Source of the DNA: Companilactobacillus bobalius
Lineage (GTDB): Bacteria > Bacillota > Bacilli > Lactobacillales > Lactobacillaceae
Assembly: GCF_009764355.1 (NCBI RefSeq)
Contig: NZ_LNUA01000011.1
Span: forward strand, 1-64,000
DNA: 64,000 bases
Direction: 5' to 3'
The notes below the pieces were generated by a model. The model was given only the letters and a program-made list of their open reading frames with translations, was not told where the DNA came from and did not search any database. Position numbers and translations under genes: made by a program. Each line of letters starts with the position of its first letter. Position 1 is the first letter of the stretch. Shown here one piece after another: positions 57,529 through 64,000 of the stretch.

Positions 57529-58483
57529 TGATGTTGGTAACTAAATTTTCTGGTGCTAAAACTTTTACATTTTGTCCCTGACTCAACAGCCACATCATAA
57601 CGCCACGTTCGCCAAAAGTATCGGCTTCAATAATGACACTGCCACCATTCTGTGATTGTTTGGAATTATGATCTGAGAGTAAATTTCCATTGGCGTCACA
57701 GTGTGCTACAACTTTAGCAGTTGGAATGCGGTCGAGTGCAGCTTCAACGATACCCCAGAATTGAAATTTTAGATGAATCAATTTGCCGGGATACATGAAT
57801 TGAATCTTTTGACGAAATTTACCTTCTTCAAAACGATCTTTATAGTCTAAATCAATCTTGCCAGTTACGTGATAGTCTTCGATTCGGTCAATTCGGTAAA
57901 GTAAGTTGTCCTTGTAATCAGGATTGTAGGAAACTAAATAAAAATAGTATTCAGAGAAAATCAGAGCTTGTGGCAGAATATTGCGAATAACTGTTTCCGA
58001 ATGTTGACGACGGTATCTGATTTCAATAGCTTTTTTCTGTGTAATGTATTTGCTTAAAGTCCAAATTTTATCTAATAAATTTTGTTGATGATGCAAAGGC
58101 GTGTAGTTGAAGATCTCATTTTGAATCAAAGGCTGGACCTCACTACGGATTTGACTATTTGCCAAGTTTAAGAGTCCATCGACTGTATTAGTTAATTCAC
58201 GCCGATTAAGCGCACGACTAGCCAATAAAATTTTGATCAAAACGAGGATTTCCTGAGCATTAAGAATGTGTTGATCACTGTGCATACGATAACCGGAATT
58301 GCTCCTCTCATACTGGATTCTGTAGGGCAGACAGATGTCTTCGAAAGTTAAATTTATCTGACTGATATCTCGTTGGATGGCACGTGGAGTCACATTATAT
58401 TCACGGGCCAAGTCGTTCTTATTCAAAATTTGATTGTCAAGTAGTTTTATATAAATAGCGAAGCGACGCTCAGATGTGTTCAA
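57491..58483 (-). CDS. HTH_11-WYL domain transcriptional regulator
   Basis: 330 residues from a TTG start at 58483 with AGAGGA 8 bases upstream. The N-terminal helix-turn-helix (ILNKNDLAREYNVTPRAIQRDISQIN) is DeoR/HTH_11-like. A helical linker leads to the WYL-type domain (about 150-240: AIEIRYRRQHSE, YYFYLVSYNPDYKDNLLYRIDRIEDY) and a C-terminal WCX-like extension. WYL domains bind nucleic acid or small ligands; members regulate DNA-damage, defence or metabolic genes. The target is not evident from neighbours. Confidence 0.87.
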   Translation of the reverse strand: MNTSERRFAIYIKLLDNQILNKNDLAREYNVTPRAIQRDISQINLTFEDICLPYRIQYERSNSGYRMHSDQHILNAQEILVLIKILLASRALNRRELTNTVDGLLNLANSQIRSEVQPLIQNEIFNYTPLHHQQNLLDKIWTLSKYITQKKAIEIRYRRQHSETVIRNILPQALIFSEYYFYLVSYNPDYKDNLLYRIDRIEDYHVTGKIDLDYKDRFEEGKFRQKIQFMYPGKLIHLKFQFWGIVEAALDRIPTAKVVAHCDANGNLLSDHNSKQSQNGGSVIIEADTFGERGVMMWLLSQGQNVKVLAPENLVTNIKKEAQSILQRYE

Positions 58484-58577
58484 AACTTTTCCTCTTTTTG
58501 CATAAGTGGACAGGATTCGTCTATCTATTATTATAAAGTAATTTTGAAGATAAAATTACTGTATTAAGGAGAATTAG

Positions 58578-58838
58578 GTGACAATTATGTCTGAAAAAGT
58601 AGACTATGATATTTTGAATGAATCATATAAAGGAATAGCTGAAGTTATTGGAGTTGAAGCGATGCTAAAAATTCGTGATAACTATTGTGGTATGCAACTA
58701 CAACTGCCAATGCGACTCTATGACGCTAATAAATTACGTAAAAAACTTCAAAAAATGGACGTGCAATCGAACCAAATTATGATGTTATCGCGAAAGTATG
58801 GCTATTCACCACGTTGGATCAGGGAAGCCAGCAAATAA
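58578..58838 (+). CDS. Small Mor-family HTH protein, paralogue 2
   Basis: 86 residues from a GTG start at 58578, AAGGAG 6 bases upstream; ATG 58587 is an alternative 3 codons in. It shares MQLQLPMRLYD and the C-terminal helix-turn-helix RKYGYSPRWIREAS with the 36428 protein, and has the two-part Mor/C activator layout. Divergent from the WYL regulator (94-bp gap). Target unknown; possible relic of a Mu-like or integrative element. Confidence 0.7.
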   Translation: MTIMSEKVDYDILNESYKGIAEVIGVEAMLKIRDNYCGMQLQLPMRLYDANKLRKKLQKMDVQSNQIMMLSRKYGYSPRWIREASK

Positions 58839-58894
58839 AAAAGAGCGTTTGACAACGCGTGATTTTACAATCATGCCTACTCAAACGCTTTTTT
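58838..58894 (+). terminator. Bidirectional rho-independent terminator
   Basis: Arms AAAAAAGAGCGTTTGA/TCAAACGCTTTTTT with a loop containing a second small hairpin. Also serves the convergent metalloregulator gene. Confidence 0.85.
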
Positions 58895-59552
58895 GTGTCT
58901 CTTTAACTTTTTCAATGTGAATCATCTTAGTGATGTTCTTGGGGAGAATCTGCTTCAAATTGTTACGCAGGTTCAAGATGACCATTGAGTGATCGTAATC
59001 GTTGATATTGAGAATCTTGATAGAATCGGAAAGCTTTATATCAATGTTACTTAGAATTTTGAATAAATAGGAATCTTCCGTAAAGTTGACTATTTTGAAA
59101 GTCGTATCGGAAATGTTCTGACTGGCTAACAAAGAATCAGTGGAATAAATGGGAATTGCGGAATTAATTGGGATGATGTTGCCGTGTGGACAAGTCTGTG
59201 GATATTCCAAGTAGATATTCAGACGGTCGATCAATAATAAATCGGGATGATCTGATAAGGTCGTGGCCTTATCGTAAATGTCACTCAACGGGATATCTAA
59301 TTTCTCATAGAGCCAAGTTTCGATTAAACGATGTTGCTGAATTAAAGGGATGACATCATTTAAACCTTTCTTAGTTAACTTGCTACCGTAGTATTTCGTA
59401 TATTTAACCAAGCCTAACTTGGAAAGATGTTGGGTACGGTCGGAAATAGAAGCCTTACTGACGTTAGCTTTGATGGCTAGATCTATATTGTTAACATTTT
59501 GGAAGCTGCCACCAAGCTCGAAAATAAGTCTTAAAAAATTTAGGTCGTTCAA
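58881..59552 (-). CDS. mntR: DtxR/MntR-family metal-dependent repressor
   Basis: 223 residues from a TTG start at 59552. The winged helix is NNIDLAIKANVSKASISDRTQHLSKLGLVKY, then the dimerisation/metal region with QQHRLIETWLYEKL, LSDHPDLLLIDRLNIYLEYPQTCPHGNIIP (Cys/His metal ligands), and a C-terminal FeoA/SH3-like domain (about 150-215). This three-domain form is typical of lactic-acid bacterial manganese regulators. The mntH gene lies 1.1 kb away, divergent, which makes Mn(II)-dependent repression of uptake likely. Probably co-transcribed with the 53-residue gene upstream. Confidence 0.85.
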   Translation of the reverse strand: MNDLNFLRLIFELGGSFQNVNNIDLAIKANVSKASISDRTQHLSKLGLVKYTKYYGSKLTKKGLNDVIPLIQQHRLIETWLYEKLDIPLSDIYDKATTLSDHPDLLLIDRLNIYLEYPQTCPHGNIIPINSAIPIYSTDSLLASQNISDTTFKIVNFTEDSYLFKILSNIDIKLSDSIKILNINDYDHSMVILNLRNNLKQILPKNITKMIHIEKVKETQKSV

Positions 59553-59590
59553 AATCGTTCACCACTTTTTCTTAATAAGGTTCTTTCAAC

Positions 59591-59752
59591 CTATTTTCTG
59601 CGATTCTTAAAAATCATGTCATCTAATAGTAAGGAATTAGTAAAAATTCTTGAATACATACCAACTAAAACCTCGGAGGTTAACCAGTTATTGGTTAAGA
59701 ATTCCTCGTCATTGACTTCGTTGATTACCTCTCGATGTGTTTCTTTACGCAT
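59591..59752 (-). CDS. Small acidic protein, 53 residues, upstream of mntR
   Basis: ATG at 59752 preceded by GGAGGA at good spacing. The product starts MRKETHREVINEVND, then EEFLTNNWLTSEVLVGMYS, and ends DDMIFKNRRK. No signal peptide; probably helical with a basic tail. The stop is 38 bp before the mntR start, so the two form an operon. I do not recognise the family. A small regulator of manganese transport, comparable in position but not in sequence to MntS-like proteins, is speculative. Confidence 0.65.
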   Translation of the reverse strand: MRKETHREVINEVNDEEFLTNNWLTSEVLVGMYSRIFTNSLLLDDMIFKNRRK

Positions 59753-59784
59753 GATATTCCTCCATTAATAAGAATAAGAGTGAT

Positions 59785-59804
59785 TTATTAGTTTAGACTA
59801 ATAA
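59785..59804. promoter_or_regulatory. Likely metal-repressor (MntR/DtxR) operator
   Basis: Perfect inverted repeat TTATTAGT-TTAG-ACTAATAA, 33 bp before the small gene of the mntR operon. Composition and size resemble DtxR/MntR boxes. Confidence 0.5.
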
Positions 59805-60067
59805 AAATAGTTAAACATAAATATAAAAGCTATTGTATGGACATATTGTCAAATAGTTATATTCATGAATCGCTATAACTCTGTCGTTAACGCCTTTAAT
59901 ATAACATAATTATTTTATTTGAAATAGTTAAGTTGAGTTTAAGAATAATTTTTTATATCACATTAGGTAGCCTTGAAAGTCTTTATAATGGGCAAGTAAT
60001 CGTTTTCTTGAAATTTTATAGAAAAATCGCTGATTGTACTTTTTTATTAGGCGGACTTAAAAAATAG
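59805..60067. other. AT-rich intergenic region between the mntR and mntH operons
   Basis: No supportable gene. TTAGG-TAG-CCTTGA at about 59964-59978 is a weak second metal-repressor half-palindrome. The uspA promoter follows. Confidence 0.45.
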
Positions 60068-60095
60068 TTTACATAGATTTAAAAAGCGGTAGAAT
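60068..60095 (+). promoter_or_regulatory. Promoter of uspA-mntH
   Basis: TTTACA, 16-bp spacer, TAGAAT. Confidence 0.6.
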
Positions 60096-60150
60096 GGTCT
60101 TTGGAAAGACGGGTAGGACTTACTTGTCTGATAAAAATTAATTGGAGGAA
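60096..60150 (+). promoter_or_regulatory. Structured leader of uspA (possible Lacto-usp-type element)
   Basis: Downstream of the promoter the leader has GTCTTT/AAAGAC and AGAC...GTCT pairings around GGGTAGGACTTAC. Lactobacillales usp genes are known to carry the conserved Lacto-usp RNA motif in this position; I cannot confirm the match without its covariance model. Confidence 0.3.
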
Positions 60151-60158
60151 AGAAACCA

Positions 60159-60599
60159 ATGTCAAAGCAAAATAACACATTTGAACGTGTCTTGGTTGGT
60201 GTTGATGATTCAGCTGATGCTCAATTAGCATTTAGATACGCTATGCATCGTTGCATCAAAGATAATTCAACTTTGATCATTACTTCCATATTGGAAAGCG
60301 GAGATATGAATGTATATCAAGCCTTAACTAGAGATTATGTTCACGGTGAACGTAAAGATCTTGAAGAGCATATGCAAGAGTATCGTAAAATTGCCTTGGA
60401 TGCTGGAGTCCAAAAGGTCGAACTTGTAATTGGTGAAGGAGATCCTGGCGAGACAATCGTGAAAGATATCATTCCTACTGCCAAAGCTGACCTATTAGTA
60501 ATCGGTTCGTTATCTAAGAAGGGGATTAGAAAGTACTTCGGTTCTCAAGCTGCATATATGGCGAAATATTCACCTATTTCAATTATGATTATTCGCTAA
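60159..60599 (+). CDS. Universal stress protein, UspA family
   Basis: 146 residues with GGAGGAAAG before ATG. ATP-binding UspA fold: VLVGVDDSADAQLAFRYAM at the N-terminus, then the nucleotide loop VIGSLSKKGIRKYFGSQAAYMAKYSPISIMII. The G-S-x-x-x-K-G variant is close to the ATP-binding G-2x-G-9x-G(S/T) motif. Encoded 30 bp before mntH on the same strand. Coupling of usp with mntH is recurrent in lactobacilli and suggests a role in manganese or acid stress. Confidence 0.92.
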   Translation: MSKQNNTFERVLVGVDDSADAQLAFRYAMHRCIKDNSTLIITSILESGDMNVYQALTRDYVHGERKDLEEHMQEYRKIALDAGVQKVELVIGEGDPGETIVKDIIPTAKADLLVIGSLSKKGIRKYFGSQAAYMAKYSPISIMIIR

Positions 60600-60629
60600 A
60601 ACCAAATTTAAATATAAGGGGAGATTAAT

Positions 60630-62270
60630 ATGGCTGAAAAGCGTAAATTAATCCAATATGCCAATGGTCCTTCACTAGAAGAAATCAATGGTACAGTCGA
60701 TGTTCCAAAGGACAAAGGCTTTTTCAAAACTCTACTTGCATACTCAGGTCCAGGAGCTTTAGTTGCCGTTGGTTACATGGATCCAGGTAACTGGTCAACA
60801 TCAATCACCGGTGGTCAAAATTTCCAATACCTATTAATGTCAGTTATTCTCTTGTCTAGTTTAATTGCCATGTTGTTACAATATATGGCTGCTAAACTAG
60901 GCATCGTGAGTAAGATGGATTTGGCACAAGCAATTCGTGCTAGAACAAGTAGATCATTAGGAATCGTTTTATGGATTTTAACTGAGTTCGCTATTATGGC
61001 GACAGATATTGCTGAAGTTATCGGTGGTGCGATTGCTTTGTACCTATTATTCAATATTCCATTAGTAATCGCTGTATTTATCACCGTTGGTGATGTTTTA
61101 GTACTGTTATTATTAACTAAGATTGGTTTCAGAAAAATTGAAGCTATCGTTGTATGTTTAATTCTTGTTATTTTATTCGTATTCGTATACCAAGTTGCAC
61201 TATCAGATCCTAACTGGGGCGCTGCCTTTGCTGGATTAGTTCCAACAGGTAAGACCTTCGCTACACATCCAACAATTGGTGGACAATCACCATTGCAAGG
61301 TGCTCTAGGAATCATTGGTGCCACAGTTATGCCTCATAACTTGTACTTACATTCAGCTATTTCTCAAACAAGAAAAGTTGATCATGCTGATGAAAAATCA
61401 GTTGCACAAAACGTACGTTTCTCAGCTTGGGATTCAAATATTCAATTAACAGCCGCATTCTTTGTTAATGCTTTGCTATTGATCATGGGTGTTGCCGTCT
61501 TCAAGAGTGGTGCCGTTAAAGATCCATCATTCTTCGGTTTATACCAAGCTCTATCAGATACATCAACACTAAGTAATGGCGTTTTGATTGCCGTTGCTAA
61601 ATCAGGTATCCTTTCAACATTGTTCGCTGTAGCTTTGTTAGCTTCAGGTCAAAATTCAACAATTACAGGTACACTTTCAGGACAAGTTATCATGGAAGGT
61701 TTCGTTCATATGAAGATGCCTCTATGGTTACGTCGTTTAGTAACACGTTTGCTATCAGTTATTCCAGTTCTAATCTGTGTTATGTTAACAAGTGGTAAGA
61801 GTTCAATTGATGAGCACGTGGCTTTGAATGATTTAATGAACAACTCACAAGTCTTCTTAGCCTTCGCCTTACCATTCTCAATGTTGCCATTACTATTAAT
61901 GACCGACAGTGTTACTGAAATGGGTAAGAAATTTAAGAACGCAGTCTGGATCAAAGGATTCGGTTGGTTCTCAGTTCTAGCCCTAACAGGATTAAACCTT
62001 TACGGATTGCCAGATCAAATCAAGGCTTTCTATGGAGATGGAATTACAGCAGCACAATCAACACAAGCCGACATCATCGCCTGGGTATTAATCGTAGCCG
62101 TAGTAGCCTTACTAGTATGGACATTGGTTGATATGCACAAAGGTAATGAAAGATTGAAGACAGAATTAGCAAGTGAACACGTATCATCAACATATGAACA
62201 CTTGGCTAAACTATCAAGAGAAGCCGGTTCAGAAGCTGAATTCGATAAAGAAGCAGTCGCAGAAAGATAG
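60630..62270 (+). CDS. mntH: Nramp-family manganese transporter
   Basis: 546 residues with AAGGGGAG upstream. Eleven or twelve membrane helices. The Nramp metal-site helix 1 motif DPGN is in VGYMDPGNWSTSITGG, and helix 6 has ATVMPHNLYLHSA with the MPH ligands. The central GQNSTITGTLSGQVIMEGF block is the Nramp transport signature. It imports Mn(II) with protons; lactobacilli use high manganese in place of superoxide dismutase. The C-terminal ~40 residues are polar and longer than in Escherichia MntH. Co-transcribed with uspA, and probably repressed by the nearby MntR-type protein. Confidence 0.95.
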   Translation: MAEKRKLIQYANGPSLEEINGTVDVPKDKGFFKTLLAYSGPGALVAVGYMDPGNWSTSITGGQNFQYLLMSVILLSSLIAMLLQYMAAKLGIVSKMDLAQAIRARTSRSLGIVLWILTEFAIMATDIAEVIGGAIALYLLFNIPLVIAVFITVGDVLVLLLLTKIGFRKIEAIVVCLILVILFVFVYQVALSDPNWGAAFAGLVPTGKTFATHPTIGGQSPLQGALGIIGATVMPHNLYLHSAISQTRKVDHADEKSVAQNVRFSAWDSNIQLTAAFFVNALLLIMGVAVFKSGAVKDPSFFGLYQALSDTSTLSNGVLIAVAKSGILSTLFAVALLASGQNSTITGTLSGQVIMEGFVHMKMPLWLRRLVTRLLSVIPVLICVMLTSGKSSIDEHVALNDLMNNSQVFLAFALPFSMLPLLLMTDSVTEMGKKFKNAVWIKGFGWFSVLALTGLNLYGLPDQIKAFYGDGITAAQSTQADIIAWVLIVAVVALLVWTLVDMHKGNERLKTELASEHVSSTYEHLAKLSREAGSEAEFDKEAVAER

Positions 62271-62408
62271 AGAGCGAAGTAAGAGCGGTCAGCCTCTGAG
62301 GATGTGCCTTGGAATTGCCCGTCATACTTGAGAAACTCATTTTTACTATATTTCCAAGAACCATAGTTATCAAAAAATAGAATTTAGAAGATATGAAACG
62401 TTAAAACA

Positions 62409-62447
62409 AAAATGGCTAGAAAATGATAAGTTTTCTGGCCATTTTGC
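62409..62447 (+). terminator. Rho-independent terminator
   Basis: Stem AAAATGGC-AGAAAA/TTTTCT-GCCATTTT, about 140 bp downstream of mntH. Confidence 0.8.
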
Positions 62448-62511
62448 TATATCAAATATTAAAATTAAATACAACGGATGATTTGAATTTCTTATATGGA
62501 GAGAAAATATA

Positions 62512-63954
62512 ATGGACAATCAAAACAAAATTAAAAATATTGATAATACTATTCAAGAATTTATTAACTCATCTTTTAAAAGCTCTAGTTTACTTGAAAA
62601 TGTATTGAAACAATACAAAGAATTGAACGACAATCAAAAGAATGTCATAGAAAAAAGAATGTATGTCATTTATCGGGGAAAGTTTGGTTTCCTTTTTTCG
62701 AATTCCTTTTATAAAGAAACACTTTTTTGGATGTATAAAACGATGCAGCATGAAAGATTTTCTAAAGAACTTAAAGAAAATAAAAGTGCATTTTTATCAG
62801 AAGCAGTAAAAACTTTGCTGATTTTATATCTAGAAGACAGGGAAAGTAATAAATTAATTCAGGCAAAAGAATACTTTGAACAATTGGAAAAAATTGGAGT
62901 ATTCGATGAGCAGACTCAAGATATTTATAGCGAAGATACTAAAATTTTATATGCTATAAGGGATAATGGACTATGGACGGAAACAAATTTAACGGTGCCA
63001 ATAGCAATGAATAGCACATTAGAGCCCGTTAAAGTTTTTCTTCAACAAGATGAATTAGTTGCTAGTGTTTCTTGTACTAGAGGAGCTAATAATTCTATTA
63101 TTCAAACAAATGGTAATGTTACTAGATTTCAGGATAGAGAATCTATAGTTAGCAATTCTAAATGGACTGTAAAAATAAATAATTATTTATCTTGTGAGAA
63201 AAACAGCTCTAAAGATAAAACTGCATCAGTAATGCAAGAGATTGTATGTAAATCGATTAATTTGGTTATTGATCAGTATAGACAAAAGACGGGTGAGTAT
63301 TGGATTAAAAGAATTTATCCTTCAATGATAGGAATGCATTCTATTAAATATGGTGCTATGGATACTGTGTTTAGAAATATACCAATGTATGATAGAGGAA
63401 CGTATGAAATATCCCCTAATGTAGAAACATTAAGTCTCTCTGATATATATGAGTCCAACTCGTCGCCACTATATGAAAAGCTTTATTTAGATGCGAAGGC
63501 TTATTTACTTATTGAGGAATTGGGTGAAAGCGTATTGTTATTAAATATGGCATTTGAAAATTTTACATACGAAGTTATCTGTCCTTGTATAGAAAAAATT
63601 AGTAAGGGAAAATATGCAAAAAATTTTTATTATGGAGTAAAAAAATATGATGATTATTTTTTGAAAGATTATATAACTGAAGAAGAATATAAAGAGGCTG
63701 TTTCAAAGAAAATCATTAAAGCAAGTGGAACATCAATGTATGCTATATACAAAATACTTTGGAATGAGTCATCCAAAGTATCTAGTAGAGTTTCAAAAAC
63801 AAAAATGAATAAATTGATTTCATGTATACGTGATAATAGAAATGAGTTTTCACATGGTAGTTCTAATACAAAAAAGATTTATTTCAATAAAGTTAAAGAA
63901 CAGTTAGATGCATTTCAAGAATTAATTGAGGTTTGTAGTATACAATGTGACTAA
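62512..63954 (+). CDS. Unknown protein with a C-terminal HEPN-like motif
   Basis: 480 residues with GGAGAG before ATG. Mostly helical N-terminal part (about 1-160), a central beta-rich domain (about 165-230), and a helical C-terminal half. Near the end IRDNRNEFSHGSS contains Arg443-x4-His448, the R-x4-6-H motif of HEPN ribonuclease domains as found in ApeA-type and other abortive-infection proteins. LLNMAFENFTYEVICPCI before it fits the first HEPN helices. Much more AT-rich than mntH, suggesting acquired DNA. No partner is visible before the window ends 46 bp later. Defence function is inference from the motif only. Confidence 0.5.
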   Translation: MDNQNKIKNIDNTIQEFINSSFKSSSLLENVLKQYKELNDNQKNVIEKRMYVIYRGKFGFLFSNSFYKETLFWMYKTMQHERFSKELKENKSAFLSEAVKTLLILYLEDRESNKLIQAKEYFEQLEKIGVFDEQTQDIYSEDTKILYAIRDNGLWTETNLTVPIAMNSTLEPVKVFLQQDELVASVSCTRGANNSIIQTNGNVTRFQDRESIVSNSKWTVKINNYLSCEKNSSKDKTASVMQEIVCKSINLVIDQYRQKTGEYWIKRIYPSMIGMHSIKYGAMDTVFRNIPMYDRGTYEISPNVETLSLSDIYESNSSPLYEKLYLDAKAYLLIEELGESVLLLNMAFENFTYEVICPCIEKISKGKYAKNFYYGVKKYDDYFLKDYITEEEYKEAVSKKIIKASGTSMYAIYKILWNESSKVSSRVSKTKMNKLISCIRDNRNEFSHGSSNTKKIYFNKVKEQLDAFQELIEVCSIQCD

Positions 63955-64000
63955 GGTGACTGTGTGTTGAATCTTTAAATCAAAATACCATCACAATGAT

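Noticed and set aside
62281..62400. Possible third copy of the structured repeat: GCGGTCAGC near 62286 matches part of the repeat's complement.
   Set aside because: Only about nine bases match before the sequences diverge; the hairpin core CCGG-AAAGCC is absent.

Overview
The window is low-GC DNA with strong Shine-Dalgarno sites, frequent TTG/GTG starts and dense rho-independent terminators. Gene content points to the family Lactobacillaceae, most likely a Companilactobacillus-type species: SLAP-domain secreted proteins, catabolic acetolactate synthase/decarboxylase, Nramp MntH with a universal stress protein, a glucoside-type IIABC PTS, LytTR-DUF3021 and a lactobacillar adhesin with an LPKAG sorting motif. 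Genus level is inference; no rRNA or tRNA gene is visible.

1-13 kb: an orphan solute-binding protein, a membrane acyltransferase, and two secreted wall hydrolases (GH73 glucosaminidase, amidase) with C-terminal SLAP repeats. Between them sits a pair of competence-type regulators, a ComK homologue followed by a ComX/SigH-like sigma factor with a large palindrome over its ribosome-binding site. Then come a lipoprotein-YdcF-AI-2E exporter operon, a GtfB-like cytosolic protein and gpmA.

13-25 kb: a surface region with a possible papain-like cysteine peptidase, a 1392-residue MucBP/Ig/SLAP protein, and a divergent 1842-residue sortase-anchored adhesin with 13 tandem domains and a 39-bp minisatellite. 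A solitary HicA toxin and a LytTR/DUF3021 pair follow.

25-47 kb: transport, stress and regulation. It holds two DHA2 MFS exporters, glutathione peroxidase, an HrtBA-like ABC exporter, HxlR plus SDR, an SOS-controlled Y-family polymerase with a YolD partner, a sugar acetyltransferase, TetR, a small Mor-like protein, a matrixin-type protease, a poly-N-acetylglucosamine-type synthase operon with an EAL protein, a PTS-esterase operon, a short UvrA paralogue and a LacI regulator. Two copies of a ~175-bp structured repeat lie at 3-197 and 37504-37680.

47-54 kb: the most interesting accessory region. Three related EamA transporters are interrupted by a compact AT-rich three-gene operon: an sce7726-like PD-(D/E)XK nuclease, an sce7725/beta-protein-like protein, and a zinc-finger RES-domain protein. 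The operon is bracketed by a 31-bp direct repeat that is itself a transcription terminator. It looks like a toxin-antitoxin or antiphage island. The second EamA gene is frameshifted, and its leader carries a 15-codon upstream ORF and three competing hairpins. A complete HicAB pair closes the region.

54-64 kb: the acetoin operon (alsS-alsD) with a divergent MarR, a WYL regulator, a second Mor-like protein, a DtxR/MntR-type repressor with an unreported 53-codon gene ahead of it, uspA-mntH, and at the right edge an unknown AT-rich gene with a HEPN-type R-x4-H motif.

All functions are read from sequence motifs; no database search was run.
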